Counted from the first letter of the stretch, positions 52,404 to 61,737 are shown. The stretch: DNA of 64,000 bases from Limisphaera sp049537155 (GCF_049537155.1 NZ_JBMVQZ010000005.1:124001-188000), one strand, 5' to 3'. The notes: generated from the letters alone by a model not told the origin. Translations and numbers: made by a program.

Positions 52404-52643
52404 AAAGGGGCACCGCCGGGCACCGCGTCCGATCCCACACGTGAGGAAGTCAGCCAAACCCTCCGACTGCCCTCGCCGGGGCGCGTCGCGCGGATCGCAG
52501 CCCCCAGCTTCCGCGGATGCCCCGTCTGCATCTCCCCGGCGCCCCAAATGACGGGCATCGAGCTCGAGCCGCGGCAGTCACCGGCTCCGATCCGGCATCC
52601 GGATGGGAGAGGGAAGAACGCCCGCCCGGGTTTCTCGGCCTTT

Positions 52644-53570
52644 TCATTGCCCGGCGGGACGCAGCTCCACCTCCACGATCTCCGTGAAAGAAAGGGGTAT
52701 CTCCTCCACGCCGGCGCCCTTCTGCACCTCGACGTGCATGTCCGTCGCAGTGATCCGTGTGATGCGATTGACGACGTACTGTTGCTTGGCCGTCTTGAGG
52801 ATTAGCACCTTGCTCTTGTCGCGGCGGACCATGCCGAAAAACGAGCTGAACCGCGTTTCGAAGAACCGCCGGTTGAAAGCGTACTCGCCTTTCTTGAAAA
52901 CCGTGGGTTCGGCCGGTTTGGCCGCCGCCGGGGCCGGGGTTTCTCGGGCCAGTTGCAACCCGGCGCCAATGGTGGGCGGGGCCGCCGCCGCCGCGGCGGC
53001 CTCCGCCCCGGCCCCGACCGGTTCTTCCTGCTTCGGAATCCGCGTCGGCAGGGCCAGGAAGATGATCTGGGGAATCACCGGACAAATGGCCGCCAATCCC
53101 ATGACCAGGGCCAAAGGCTGTGCCCGATAGATCGCAATTTCGTACGCCGAATAGAGGTTGGCTGCGTACAACGCCAGCAGGATGACCAGTCCCACCGACG
53201 ACCCCCACAGACCGGCCCAGAAAGCGGGATCTTCCGGCCGCGTAAGCTTGCCTTCCACGGGCCGCGGTTTGGGCAACGGGGGCCGGGCTTGCTCGGGCTC
53301 CTCCTCCTCGATGACGAACACCTCCGCGAACTGCGCCATCTTCGGGTCCTTGGCCAATTCCCGCAGTGTTTCTTGATCGAAGCGGTCCCAGGGGATCCGG
53401 TTGGAGTATCGCCCGCTGGGCAGGCGGAAGACCACACCTCGTTCGTTCGGTGAAACCGGTTCGCCCTCCACCGTGCTGCCGTCGGTCAACCGGTAAACCG
53501 CAGCCGGGAGCGTGGCTGCCCCACCCAGCACCAGCAGCGCCACCAGAATCGTGATCCCTAGCTTTCGCAC
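52644..53570 (-). CDS. Unrecognised exported protein with membrane helices
   Basis: 308 residues with a GTG start at 53570. Signal peptide about 5-22. An N-terminal domain (about 25-90) resembles a small beta domain: YRLTDGSTVEGEPVSPNERGVVFRL. Two membrane helices (about 118-135 and 150-172), an Ala/Pro-rich linker and a C-terminal soluble domain (about 220-305) with YAFNRRFFETRF. No family is recognised. The N-terminal part may be a KOW/SH3-like module. Alone on its strand here. Confidence 0.6.
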   Translation of the reverse strand: MRKLGITILVALLVLGGAATLPAAVYRLTDGSTVEGEPVSPNERGVVFRLPSGRYSNRIPWDRFDQETLRELAKDPKMAQFAEVFVIEEEEPEQARPPLPKPRPVEGKLTRPEDPAFWAGLWGSSVGLVILLALYAANLYSAYEIAIYRAQPLALVMGLAAICPVIPQIIFLALPTRIPKQEEPVGAGAEAAAAAAAPPTIGAGLQLARETPAPAAAKPAEPTVFKKGEYAFNRRFFETRFSSFFGMVRRDKSKVLILKTAKQQYVVNRITRITATDMHVEVQKGAGVEEIPLSFTEIVEVELRPAGQ

Positions 53571-53770
53571 GGCCTCATCCGATACCCCAAAAACCGACCC
53601 TTGCGCAAAGGAAAACCGGCCGGCAACGGTCCCTCCTTCGGCTGCCCGGTCTTTTTTACAGCGGAACCTCGCCCTCCGTCACGCTCCCCGGGCCGAAGCC
53701 GGGCTCACCCCGCCCCCACGCCAGGCTCGTCAGGAGCCCCGGGAGTCCACGCCCGCGAGGGGTTCAAGGT

Positions 53771-54271
53771 TCAGCCACCGACCTGCAGGCGGGCGTCTTC
53801 GTTGAGCAACCGGGTCAGGTTCTCCCAGTTCACCTCGTTCATTTCGTTGAATGCGTGGAGGTAAACGGCCACCACCTCGGCGGGATACTTGCCCAGCAGG
53901 GTCTCCACGGCGTTGCGGAGTTTGTCATCCTCCACCTTCTCCGGCAGGGTTTCCACCACGCCGTCCTGGTGCGGAATGCCAAGCGCGTCCAGGAAATCAG
54001 CGAGCATGGCCTTGTGCTTTTTCAACAGCCAGGCGCGGATCAACGTGGCGGCGGCGGCGTCCAGCGAAGGTCGTGTGAGGGTGTTGAGAATCAGGGGGTC
54101 CCGCTGCGCACGCGGTTGCCGCAACAGATAGACCGGCCGGACCCGCCGCGCTTCGGCCACCGCAGCCAGGGCGGCCTTGTAGGTCGGCTTGTCCTCGGCA
54201 AAGGCAAAATTCAAGATATCCGCCGCCAACGAGGGCGACATGAACCCGATCAGTTCGTGTGACTTCAGCAT
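53771..54271 (-). CDS. Conserved helical protein, unknown function
   Basis: 166 residues, all alpha, no membrane segments. Motifs HELIGFMSPSLAADILNFAFAEDKP and LLGKYPAEVVAVYLHAFNEMN. It lies 47 bp after lpxI on the same strand, the last gene of the sppA-upp-lpxI unit. The N-terminal residues look structured and the gene has normal codon use, so it is real, but I cannot assign a role. Confidence 0.65.
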   Translation of the reverse strand: MLKSHELIGFMSPSLAADILNFAFAEDKPTYKAALAAVAEARRVRPVYLLRQPRAQRDPLILNTLTRPSLDAAAATLIRAWLLKKHKAMLADFLDALGIPHQDGVVETLPEKVEDDKLRNAVETLLGKYPAEVVAVYLHAFNEMNEVNWENLTRLLNEDARLQVGG

Positions 54272-54318
54272 GAACCTTCCACCCGCTTGATGATCCGGCC
54301 CGGACCTGCGCCGGTGCG

Positions 54319-55254
54319 TCAGGCCGGGCCGACCGTCAGGAAGCTAATCTTGTGCCGCCGGGCCAGCTCGCCGCAAGTCTCCTCTTCAAGGACCAGACTG
54401 CGACCGGCCTCGAAGGCGAAAACGGCAACCCCCGCCCGGGCGCAGGTCTCCAGCGTGGCCGGTCCCACGCACGGGATGTCGAACCGCATGTCGTGTCCTT
54501 CCTTGGCCACCTTCACCGCCACGGCCCCGCCATCGGGCCCGGCCAGTTCGCCCCCTCGCAACAGGCAACGGTCGGTCCCCTCGAAGGCCTCCACCGCCAG
54601 GACCGTGCCCTGCTTCACCACCACGAGCTGACCAATGTCCAGTCGCGCGATTTCCCGGGCCATCCGGTAGCCGAAAGAGACGTCCTCCCACTGCTCCGGG
54701 GTGGGTTCGGGGCCCAACCGGTACCCCGCCCCCTTCATCAGCGGGCGCAACCAAGGGGTGGCCGCCAGGACTTCGATACCCTCCTGGCGCAGTTCCTCGA
54801 CCACCGCGCCGAAGATCGTGTGAGCATTGCGCTCTTTCAGGCGCATGAGCAGGGCCAGCGCACGGAGGTCCGGGCGCACCTCGTAAAGCCGTTTGGGTGC
54901 AATCTGTCCCGCCATCACACAGTGGCGCACCCCCCGTTCGCGCAGCGCGCGGATCAAGCGTTCCAACTGGCCCACCCGGACCCATGCCATCTCGTCCACC
55001 CACCGGGCCAGGGCGGGATCGGTCTCCCCTTCGAACCCCACCGCGACGAGTCGCTTCACACCGGCGGCCTTCGCCTGCCGCGCCAGAAGGATCGGCAACG
55101 AACGGTTCCCGGCGATCAAACCCAGCGTGTCGAGTCGCGGGGGAGCGTCCTGGTTGGCGGAAACCTGGAGGTCGGGTGCCCGACCCTCCCCACCGTGCTG
55201 TGGACCCGGAGGCGACATGCCCGTTGCCACACGTTTCCTGCGGAAAATGCCCAT
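54319..55254 (-). CDS. lpxI: UDP-2,3-diacylglucosamine hydrolase, LpxI type
   Basis: 311 residues from the ATG at 55254. LpxI removes UMP from UDP-2,3-diacylglucosamine, step 4 of lipid A synthesis, and is unrelated to LpxH. Recognisable LGLIAGNRSLPILLA at the start of the conserved part, VMAGQIAPKRLYEVRPD, and the C-terminal block VVVKQGTVLAVEAFEGTDR through DIPCVGPATLE. A poorly conserved ~30-residue leader precedes this. It is 15 bp downstream of upp. Confidence 0.9.
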   Translation of the reverse strand: MGIFRRKRVATGMSPPGPQHGGEGRAPDLQVSANQDAPPRLDTLGLIAGNRSLPILLARQAKAAGVKRLVAVGFEGETDPALARWVDEMAWVRVGQLERLIRALRERGVRHCVMAGQIAPKRLYEVRPDLRALALLMRLKERNAHTIFGAVVEELRQEGIEVLAATPWLRPLMKGAGYRLGPEPTPEQWEDVSFGYRMAREIARLDIGQLVVVKQGTVLAVEAFEGTDRCLLRGGELAGPDGGAVAVKVAKEGHDMRFDIPCVGPATLETCARAGVAVFAFEAGRSLVLEEETCGELARRHKISFLTVGPA

Positions 55255-55269
55255 CACCGATCCCCACCC

Positions 55270-55884
55270 TCAGGTCCCGAACAAGCGGTCGCCGGCATCC
55301 CCCAGTCCGGGCAGGATGAACCCGCGGTCATTCAGTTCCCGATCAATCGCCGCCGTGAACACCGGGACCCGTGGATGCCGCGCGCGCACGGCCCGTATGC
55401 CCTCCGGCGCCGCCACCAAATGGATCATCCGCAACCGCCGGGCCCCGGCAGAGGTCAAACGGTCCAAGGCCTTCAACGCACTCCCGCCCGTGGCCAGCAT
55501 GGGATCCATGACCAGCACCTCGAACCGGTGCAACCCTTCGGGGAGACTCTCGTGATAAAAGGCGGCTTCCAAGGTGGACTCCTCCCGGCGCAACCCAAGG
55601 AAGCCCACCCGCGCATGGGGAATGAGCCGCAGGATCCCTTCCAACATGCCCAATCCGGCCCGCAACACGGGCACCAACAGCACCTCCCGTTCAAGCTCGC
55701 ACCCCTCCGTCCGTTCCAGCGGGGTTTCCACCTGGCACCGCCGCACCCGGAGGGATCGAGTGGCCTCGTACACCATCAAACCGGCCACCTCGGCCAGAAG
55801 CCTGCGAAACTCCTGGGGCGGCGTCCGCCGGTCCCGCAACCGCGTCAGGTTGTGCCGGATCAGCGGATGACGGATGACGGTCAC
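55270..55884 (-). CDS. upp: Uracil phosphoribosyltransferase
   Basis: 204 residues from a GTG at 55884; a TTG at 55893 is possible. Salvages uracil to UMP using PRPP. PRPP loop MDPMLATGGSA, VLRAGLGMLEG and the uracil-binding C-terminal GFILPGLGDAGDR fit the family. It is between sppA and lpxI. Confidence 0.95.
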   Translation of the reverse strand: MTVIRHPLIRHNLTRLRDRRTPPQEFRRLLAEVAGLMVYEATRSLRVRRCQVETPLERTEGCELEREVLLVPVLRAGLGMLEGILRLIPHARVGFLGLRREESTLEAAFYHESLPEGLHRFEVLVMDPMLATGGSALKALDRLTSAGARRLRMIHLVAAPEGIRAVRARHPRVPVFTAAIDRELNDRGFILPGLGDAGDRLFGT

Positions 55885-55907
55885 CCCGGTCAAGCCATCT
55901 TCCTCCC

Positions 55908-57074
55908 TCAGGGAACCAGCGCCGGTGGCAGGAAGTACAGGTGGCCGGTCCGCAGTTTCGGCAGTTCCACCCCCAGGTCCACCCGCACAGGCTCGACCCG
56001 CGCCCTGCCGAACAGCGGGAACAGATCGGCGAACGTCAAACGCCGCTGATAACGCACCACGTTGGCGTCCTCGATCCCGGCCAATGCAAGGGCCCGTTCC
56101 CTGGCGGTCTCAAAGTTGCCCAGCTCATCCACAAAACCCAGTCGGTAGGCCTCCGCCCCGGAGAACACGCGGCCATCGGCGTAATCTTCCCAGTTCTCCA
56201 CCAGCCGGCGGCCCTCCGGATCGTTGGCCTCCGCAGCGGCGTTTCGCCCCTCGGCCACCACCTCCTTGAACCGGTCAAACACTTCGTCAATCAGCGCCTG
56301 CAACATTTCCCGTTCCTCGGGCGGAATTTCGGAAGGATCCCGCGCCCCGCTGAGCATGTCCTTGAACCGGCCACTCTTGTACGTGTAGGGACGGATGCCC
56401 ACCTTGTCCATCAACCCCCGGTAGTTCCATGTGGACAGAATCACGCCGATGCTGCCCGTCAATGTCATCTCATTGGCGACAATCCACCGGCTGCCCACCG
56501 CAACGTAATACCCGCCCGAGGCCGCCACATTCTCCATCACCGCCACCACCGGCTTGTCATGCTCCTCCTGAAAGCGCCGGATGGCCCGGTAAAGCTCGTC
56601 CGATGCAATCACCTCGCCGCCCGGGGAGTTGATCCGCAGGATCACCGCACGGACCCGATGATCCTCACCCGCCCGCTTGAGCTGGGCTCGAATGAGGTCC
56701 ACCAGATCGTAACCCATCGGATCCATGAAGTCGCTGCTGATGATCCCCTCCAGGTCCACCACGGCGACCTTCCACGCCGCGTCGTGATCCTCCAACAGCA
56801 CCTCCTCCAATCGCGGACCTCCTCCCCGTGCCGCTGCCATCGACACGCTCTCCAGATGCAGCAGCCCGGAAACAAGCGTCCATGTCGCCCAGAGCCCGAA
56901 GCCGACGAACGCCAGCACGATCAACCACACCCAGCCGCGGCGACGGCGGCCGCCGGAGGCCGGAGTACCGGTGGGGCGAATCACGGGCGGAACCCCCGCT
57001 CCCGTGGACGCGCCTCCCGCACCCCATCCACCCGACGCAGAAGCCCCAGGTTGGTCGGAAGGGTCGTATGTCAT
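55908..57074 (-). CDS. sppA: Signal peptide peptidase SppA (S49)
   Basis: 388 residues, a single-domain bacterial SppA. Pro/Gly-rich N-terminal tail, one membrane helix (about 47-68), then the S49 fold. Nucleophile Ser in ENVAASGGYYVA (near 186) and general-base Lys in YKSGRFKD (near 236), a spacing like Bacillus SppA. It degrades signal peptides left in the membrane. First gene of the unit with upp and lpxI; a terminator-like hairpin precedes it. Confidence 0.93.
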   Translation of the reverse strand: MTYDPSDQPGASASGGWGAGGASTGAGVPPVIRPTGTPASGGRRRRGWVWLIVLAFVGFGLWATWTLVSGLLHLESVSMAAARGGGPRLEEVLLEDHDAAWKVAVVDLEGIISSDFMDPMGYDLVDLIRAQLKRAGEDHRVRAVILRINSPGGEVIASDELYRAIRRFQEEHDKPVVAVMENVAASGGYYVAVGSRWIVANEMTLTGSIGVILSTWNYRGLMDKVGIRPYTYKSGRFKDMLSGARDPSEIPPEEREMLQALIDEVFDRFKEVVAEGRNAAAEANDPEGRRLVENWEDYADGRVFSGAEAYRLGFVDELGNFETARERALALAGIEDANVVRYQRRLTFADLFPLFGRARVEPVRVDLGVELPKLRTGHLYFLPPALVP

Positions 57075-57301
57075 GCCCTGACGCTAGTCAAAGGCCCGCC
57101 CGGCTGCAAGAGCCCGACCAAGGTCGTCAACCCGCCCCGTTCGGCCGCGGCGCCGCGCGGCGGCGTTCCGGCGCCCGGTCTCCTTCCGCCCACCCGGCGG
57201 CCCCCCCAGCCCCGGCCCTGAACACGACCTGGCCGTTGTCCCCAGAAATGGGGATACCGGAAGCCGTCCGCTTGTGGCACGTTGGCGTCAGCTGGAGCGA
57301 G

Positions 57302-57350
57302 AAAAAGGCAGTTCGAACTACCGTGTGCGATCCAGAAAGTGGGAACTGCC
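57302..57350 (-). terminator. Terminator-like hairpin with T5 tail (minus strand)
   Basis: GGCAGTTC and GAACTGCC (57307-57314, 57343-57350) form 8 bp around a 28-nt loop. On the minus strand it is followed by TTTTTC. It lies beyond the decayed MBOAT-like gene and before sppA. Confidence 0.45.
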
Positions 57351-57385
57351 ACACTGCGCCAGGCGAGACAATTTCGGTGCTTGGA

Positions 57386-57433
57386 GTCTCGAGCAAACGG
57401 GCCGGACAAACGTCCGGCCCGAATGCTTGAGAC
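57386..57433. repeat. 48-bp imperfect palindrome (long hairpin)
   Basis: Inner arms CGGGCCGGAC and GTCCGGCCCG around AAAC; outer arms GTCTCGAGCA and TGCTTGAGAC with one wobble pair; AA on each side between them. Twenty pairs in total. No T tract. Terminator, REP-type element or MITE relic. Confidence 0.6.
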
Positions 57434-57492
57434 GCCCCTAGCCCGGAGACCCGCCGTGACCCAGCCGGCCACGTACGTTTCCTGACCGCACT

Positions 57493-58173
57493 TCACACCG
57501 GACGATTCCGACGGCCCCGCCTCGCATCACCCATCCACCAAGCGACGCACACCCAGGGTGACCAGGAAACCGCCGCACAATCCGAGCACAATTCCTCAGG
57601 GTGGCAACTCCCAGGACTTCCACCGGACCGGGGACGTCCCCACCTCCGCGACACCTCCGCCAAAAATCCCCAAACACCGAACAACACCGTCCCGCCAGGA
57701 AAGCCGGGCCCCGCATCCCAAAAGATGGCACTCAGACAAAACCAAGGCATATCGTGCAGCTCTGCGCCGCAGACCGGGAAGGTGAAGCATGCTGCCCAGG
57801 CCCGGGGCACCCGTCTCCGCAGAGGGGCGTACACATGGTGCCAGAGTGCGTATCGGTACAACGGGTTCCATCCACGCCAGAAGGCGGCAAAAGACGGAGC
57901 AAAAAACGGACCGATCAACAACCGCGTCACCGCCGACACCAGTCCGGTTGCCCCCGCGTGACTTCGCCGGAGGAACCGCTCGAACGGGGAGCCCTCAACT
58001 TCCGGGACCGCGTGTGCAACATTGATTTCGATCGCGCATCCGGACGGACGGGAACGCCGGTGGCGCAAGCCGACACTCCCGGCCGGACGCTCCCGAATGA
58101 GCAGACGCCGGGAAGACCCAAACCCGGCCAGCCACACAACCACTGCCCGACCCCGCTCAGCCTTCGCAGCCAC
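57493..58173 (-). pseudogene. Decayed MBOAT-like membrane protein (probable frameshift)
   Basis: A frame of 226 codons without ATG; the only start is GTG at 58173. Its middle (about residues 60-180) reads FLRRSHAGATGLVSAVTRLLIG, FFAPSFAAFWRGWNPLYRYALW, then FTFPVCGAELHDMPWF. This resembles a family of short MBOAT-like membrane proteins (FWRRWNP..., CGFLLHD). The final 40 residues lose hydrophobicity, while the +2 frame gives a C-terminal helix (GIVLGLCGGFLVTLGVRRL) with its own stop. A frameshift near 57600 would join them. Probably a pseudogene; a sequencing error is possible. Confidence 0.4.
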
Positions 58174-58696
58174 CGGCCCAGCGTGCTTCGGCCCCGCACC
58201 AATCGGCCAGCTCGCACAGTCGCTGGTAATACTCCTCCTCCATCAGGCCGAGCAGCGTGGCCCCGTAGAGCAGACAGTGCTCGTCGCGGATGACCGGACC
58301 GTAATTGATCACCGGCACCATGTAGGCCACGGCCGCCACCACATCGTGGGGCCGCTGGCGCAGACACGGCCGCACGTAGAGCACGCGTCCCTGACCGGTG
58401 GAATCGCGAAAGTCCAACCCCGGCTCGGCAAACTGGTGGGCTGCCATCTCACCGAATTCAAAGACCAACCGGACCGGGTGACGAAGACAATCCGGATCCT
58501 GCAGAAACCGCGGTAATTTCTCGAAAGTCAGGGGCGCATACTTCGCGTGAGCCACCACCGCCTGCGCGTGGAGGTGCTCCCGCAGGGCTGCCTGGCCGAG
58601 GGCTTCCCACTCTTCAGACGAGAGCCGGCGCAGCCGGGCCGGATCGCGCAGCTCCGGCCCGGCCGGGCAGCAGACTTTTTGTTCACTCTCCTGCAT
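58157..58696 (-). CDS. Conserved protein of unknown function, last gene of the nap/hao operon
   Basis: 179 residues from the ATG at 58696, which lies inside the end of napB (14 bp overlap). Helical, no signal peptide, and Cys near both ends. Motifs FEFGEMAAHQFAEPG and AYMVPVINYGPVIRDEHCLLYGATLLGLMEEEYY are well shaped and look conserved. It may be a cytoplasmic maturation or regulatory factor, but that is only inferred from coupling with napB. Confidence 0.65.
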   Translation of the reverse strand: MQESEQKVCCPAGPELRDPARLRRLSSEEWEALGQAALREHLHAQAVVAHAKYAPLTFEKLPRFLQDPDCLRHPVRLVFEFGEMAAHQFAEPGLDFRDSTGQGRVLYVRPCLRQRPHDVVAAVAYMVPVINYGPVIRDEHCLLYGATLLGLMEEEYYQRLCELADWCGAEARWAGGCEG

Positions 58697-59339
58697 GGTG
58701 CACAAACGGTCCCGAGGCCAGCACCGGCCCGGCCGGGGCCTTGCCCGCGTCGGGCACGTGACATTGCAGACACTGTGACCGCCACGGGTGTGCCGTGGCG
58801 ATTCTCTGCCGGCCGGTCGGCCCGTGACAAGCCAGACAGTTCTCCCTCATGCCGATCGGGTGAGGCACCGTGGGCGGGGCGAACGGGTGCGCCCGGTCAC
58901 CCTTGCCCCAGCCCTCCAGACCCGTGAACTCGTTGGTGCGAAACACCGGCACGTCCCGCAGGCTGCCATTGACGTGACACTGCTGGCACTGGGTGAACTC
59001 CGCATGCGGCACCGGCGCGATGGCCCGCTGCCTTTTTTCGATGCGGTCCTCGCGGGCGTGGCATTCGAGGCAGTAACGGCCGTCCCGGTCCCCGGCAAAG
59101 GAATGCGGCATGACCGGCGGGGCCCCCGCGAAGGCGCGCCGGCCGGCGGCACCCGGTCGGGGTTCCAACCACGCAGCGGCATCGCTTGCGGACCTCCCCG
59201 CCCCCGCGGCCGGCGGCACATCCCCTGTGGCGGGACCCACCGTTTCATCCTGCGCCAGAGTGCCCGGCCCGGCCGCGCCCCACGCCGCCAGGCCCAGCCC
59301 GATCCAGACCGCCCATCGTTTTCGGTTCGTGCATTTCAT
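58683..59339 (-). CDS. napB: NapB-like cytochrome with two tandem diheme modules (tetraheme)
   Basis: 218 residues with a signal peptide (about 9-30). Standard NapB carries two c-hemes; this one has four CxxCH motifs at C90, C118, C168 and C190. The chain reads as two NapB-like units: APPVMPHS then CLECH, PHAEF and CQQCHV, followed by APPTVPHP then CLACH, ATAHP and CLQCHV. Each unit has the PPxxPH and CxxCHV hallmarks. It should hand electrons to NapA in the periplasm. 28 bp after napA. Confidence 0.85.
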   Translation of the reverse strand: MKCTNRKRWAVWIGLGLAAWGAAGPGTLAQDETVGPATGDVPPAAGAGRSASDAAAWLEPRPGAAGRRAFAGAPPVMPHSFAGDRDGRYCLECHAREDRIEKRQRAIAPVPHAEFTQCQQCHVNGSLRDVPVFRTNEFTGLEGWGKGDRAHPFAPPTVPHPIGMRENCLACHGPTGRQRIATAHPWRSQCLQCHVPDAGKAPAGPVLASGPFVHHAGE

Positions 59340-59367
59340 CGTGGCGCACCCCCGCTGCTCCGCCGGT

Positions 59368-61737
59368 TCAAACCTTCTCCACTGCCACCGCGCACTTCTT
59401 GTAGTCAGGCTCCTTGGAAAGCGGGCAGAAGGCATCCAGGGTCAGCCGGTTGATCAGTGCCTCCTCCGCAAAGAACGGCACGAACACCGAACCGCGAGCC
59501 GGCGTGCTGCGACCACCCACCCAGGCCGGCAACACCAGTTGGCCCCGTCGCGTCCGCAGCCGCACACGGTCGCCCGTGCGAATGCCCAGACGTGCCGCAT
59601 CCTCCGGATGCAATTCCACATAGGCACCGGGCATGGCCCGGTGCAGTTGGGGCACCCGGCGGGTCATCGTGCCGGTGTGCCAGTGTTCGAGCACCCGCCC
59701 CGTGCACAACCAGAACGGGTACTGGTCGTCCGGCACCTCCGGCGGCGGCTCGTATGGACGCGCCCAGATGAAGGCCTTTCCATCCTTCAGCTTGCCCCAG
59801 TAAAACTCCACGCCACGGCCCGGCTGCACAAAAGGATCCTCCCCTTCGACGAACCGACGGGCCGTCTCCCGCCACCGGCCGGTGGCGTCCTTCACCACCG
59901 GCCAGCGCATGCCCCGGGCCTTCACCAGTTCCTCGTAAGGCGCCAGGCAGTAGCGCTTCATCTCGGTGAACGGCCGGTACTCCTCATACATCAGCCGGCT
60001 CACGTTCACCTGGCGGAACACCTCCCACTTCCAGATTTCCAGAGGCCGACCCTGCTCGTCCTTGTAGGTGAAGAGGAACTCGCCGTCCCGGTCTTTCATC
60101 CCCGGATGGCCGAGCTCGTACAGACGCCGCGCCACTGCGATCACCTGCCACAAATCGTCCCTGGCCTGACCCGGTGGGTCCACCATCCGAAACCATTGCT
60201 GGGTCCGCCGCTCGCTGTTGCCGTACAGCCCGTTTTTTTCCACCCACATGGCGGAGGGCAGCACCACCGTGGCCAGCTCGGTCGTCGCCGTCGGATACAC
60301 GTCCGAAACAACCACAAACCGCTCCCGCAGGCGGTCGGCCAGCTTGTGCAGATTCGGAAGCGACTGCGCCGGGTTGGTCACCTGGATCCAGACCCCCGTC
60401 AGTTCACCCCGGGCCAACGCATCGAACATCGCCACCGCATGGTAACCGGGCTTGGCAGAAATCCGACCCGGCGGCAGCTTCCAGAGCTCTTCACACTGCC
60501 GGCGATGTTCCTCGTTGGCCACCAGCCGGCCTCCCGGCAACGCATGGGCCAGGGTGCCCACCTCGCGGCAGGTGCCGCACGCACTGGGCTGTCCGGTCAG
60601 CGAAAAGGCGGTGCTGCCCGGTTTGCCGAACTTGCCGCTCAGGAAGTGCACATTGTACAGCAGGTTGTTCATCCACGTGCCGCGGGTGTGCTGGTTCACG
60701 CCCATGCACCAGAGCGACAACACCCGCCGGGTCGGATCGGCAAACCGGTCGGCCAGCAACTGCAACTGGTCGGGGCGCACACCCGCCACCCTGGCCACAT
60801 ACTCCGGCGTGTAGGTTTCCAGCCACCGCGCGAACTCCTCGAAAGTCATCGGCTCGCCTTCGGCATCCGGGCCCTTGCGGAAATGGCAGTGCCGTTCCAC
60901 CCAGGAGCGATCGTACCGGCCCGAGCGGATCAACAGGTGGCAGATGCCGTTGACAATGGCCAGGTCACCCTGCGGCCGAAACTCGATGTAATGATCCGCC
61001 TCTTCCGTGGAACGGGTTCGGCGCGTGGCCACGTCAAGGATCTCCACCCGTTCCCCCCGCGTGCGGCGGTCCACGATGCGCGACCACAGCACCGGATGCA
61101 TTTCAGCCATGTTGTTGCCCCACAGGATCACCGTGTCGGCCGCGTCGAAGTCGTCGTAGCAACCGCCGGGCTCGTCCACGCCGTAGGTGGTCAGCATGCC
61201 CACCACCGCGCTGGCCATGCAGAGGCGCGCGTTGGGGTCCACATGGTTGTTCCCCAACCCGCCCTTCATGAACTTCATCACCGCGAAACCTTCGCAGATC
61301 GTCCACTGACCCGAACCGTAGAAGGCGAAGGTGGACGGACTGCGCAGGATCTCCCGCGCGATCCGGTCAATGGCCTCCTCCCAGGTGGCCGGCTCCAGCC
61401 GGCCGTTGCGCCGGATGAGCGGAGTCCTCAGCCGATCCCGGCCGTAAAGGGCCAGCCCGGCGTGATATCCCTTGGCACAAAGCAGGCCGCGGTTGACCGG
61501 GTTCTCCGGGTCGCCCTGCACGGCGACCACGCGGCCGTTGCGCACCCCCACCAGCACGCCACAACCGGTGCCGCAAAACCGGCAGGGGGCCTTGTGCCAG
61601 GCCAGGCCCGCTTCCGCCGGTTCCGCCCCCCGGACCCAGTGGCCGCTGAGGACCCCGCCGGCGAACGCCAGCGCCATCTGTTTGAGAAACTCGCGGCGAC
61701 TGGCCGCGGTCCATGTTGCAGGTTGGGTTTCCTTCAT
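59368..61737 (-). CDS. napA: Periplasmic nitrate reductase catalytic subunit
   Basis: 789 residues. Twin-arginine signal SRREFLK (R14-R15). 4Fe-4S cysteines C52, C55, C59 and C87 (CRFCGTGCGV, LLCAKG). Molybdenum ligand Cys near 175 in RLCMASAVVG. Molybdopterin-binding motifs follow, including CMGVNQHTRGTW and LTGQPSACGTCREVG. All features point to NapA rather than formate dehydrogenase or Nas. Its ATG overlaps the stop of napD. Confidence 0.95.
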   Translation of the reverse strand: MKETQPATWTAASRREFLKQMALAFAGGVLSGHWVRGAEPAEAGLAWHKAPCRFCGTGCGVLVGVRNGRVVAVQGDPENPVNRGLLCAKGYHAGLALYGRDRLRTPLIRRNGRLEPATWEEAIDRIAREILRSPSTFAFYGSGQWTICEGFAVMKFMKGGLGNNHVDPNARLCMASAVVGMLTTYGVDEPGGCYDDFDAADTVILWGNNMAEMHPVLWSRIVDRRTRGERVEILDVATRRTRSTEEADHYIEFRPQGDLAIVNGICHLLIRSGRYDRSWVERHCHFRKGPDAEGEPMTFEEFARWLETYTPEYVARVAGVRPDQLQLLADRFADPTRRVLSLWCMGVNQHTRGTWMNNLLYNVHFLSGKFGKPGSTAFSLTGQPSACGTCREVGTLAHALPGGRLVANEEHRRQCEELWKLPPGRISAKPGYHAVAMFDALARGELTGVWIQVTNPAQSLPNLHKLADRLRERFVVVSDVYPTATTELATVVLPSAMWVEKNGLYGNSERRTQQWFRMVDPPGQARDDLWQVIAVARRLYELGHPGMKDRDGEFLFTYKDEQGRPLEIWKWEVFRQVNVSRLMYEEYRPFTEMKRYCLAPYEELVKARGMRWPVVKDATGRWRETARRFVEGEDPFVQPGRGVEFYWGKLKDGKAFIWARPYEPPPEVPDDQYPFWLCTGRVLEHWHTGTMTRRVPQLHRAMPGAYVELHPEDAARLGIRTGDRVRLRTRRGQLVLPAWVGGRSTPARGSVFVPFFAEEALINRLTLDAFCPLSKEPDYKKCAVAVEKV

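Larger units (their letters stand above)
52314..52643. other. gltB upstream region and spacer
   Basis: 330 bp without a gene. The part next to gltB carries the promoter and dyad listed separately. The rest shows nothing recognisable. Confidence 0.4.

Noticed and set aside
57301..57360. Possible tRNA, because of a GTTCGAAC segment and GCGCCA end
   Set aside because: The T-arm stem does not pair and no cloverleaf can be drawn; the segment fits a hairpin with T tail better.
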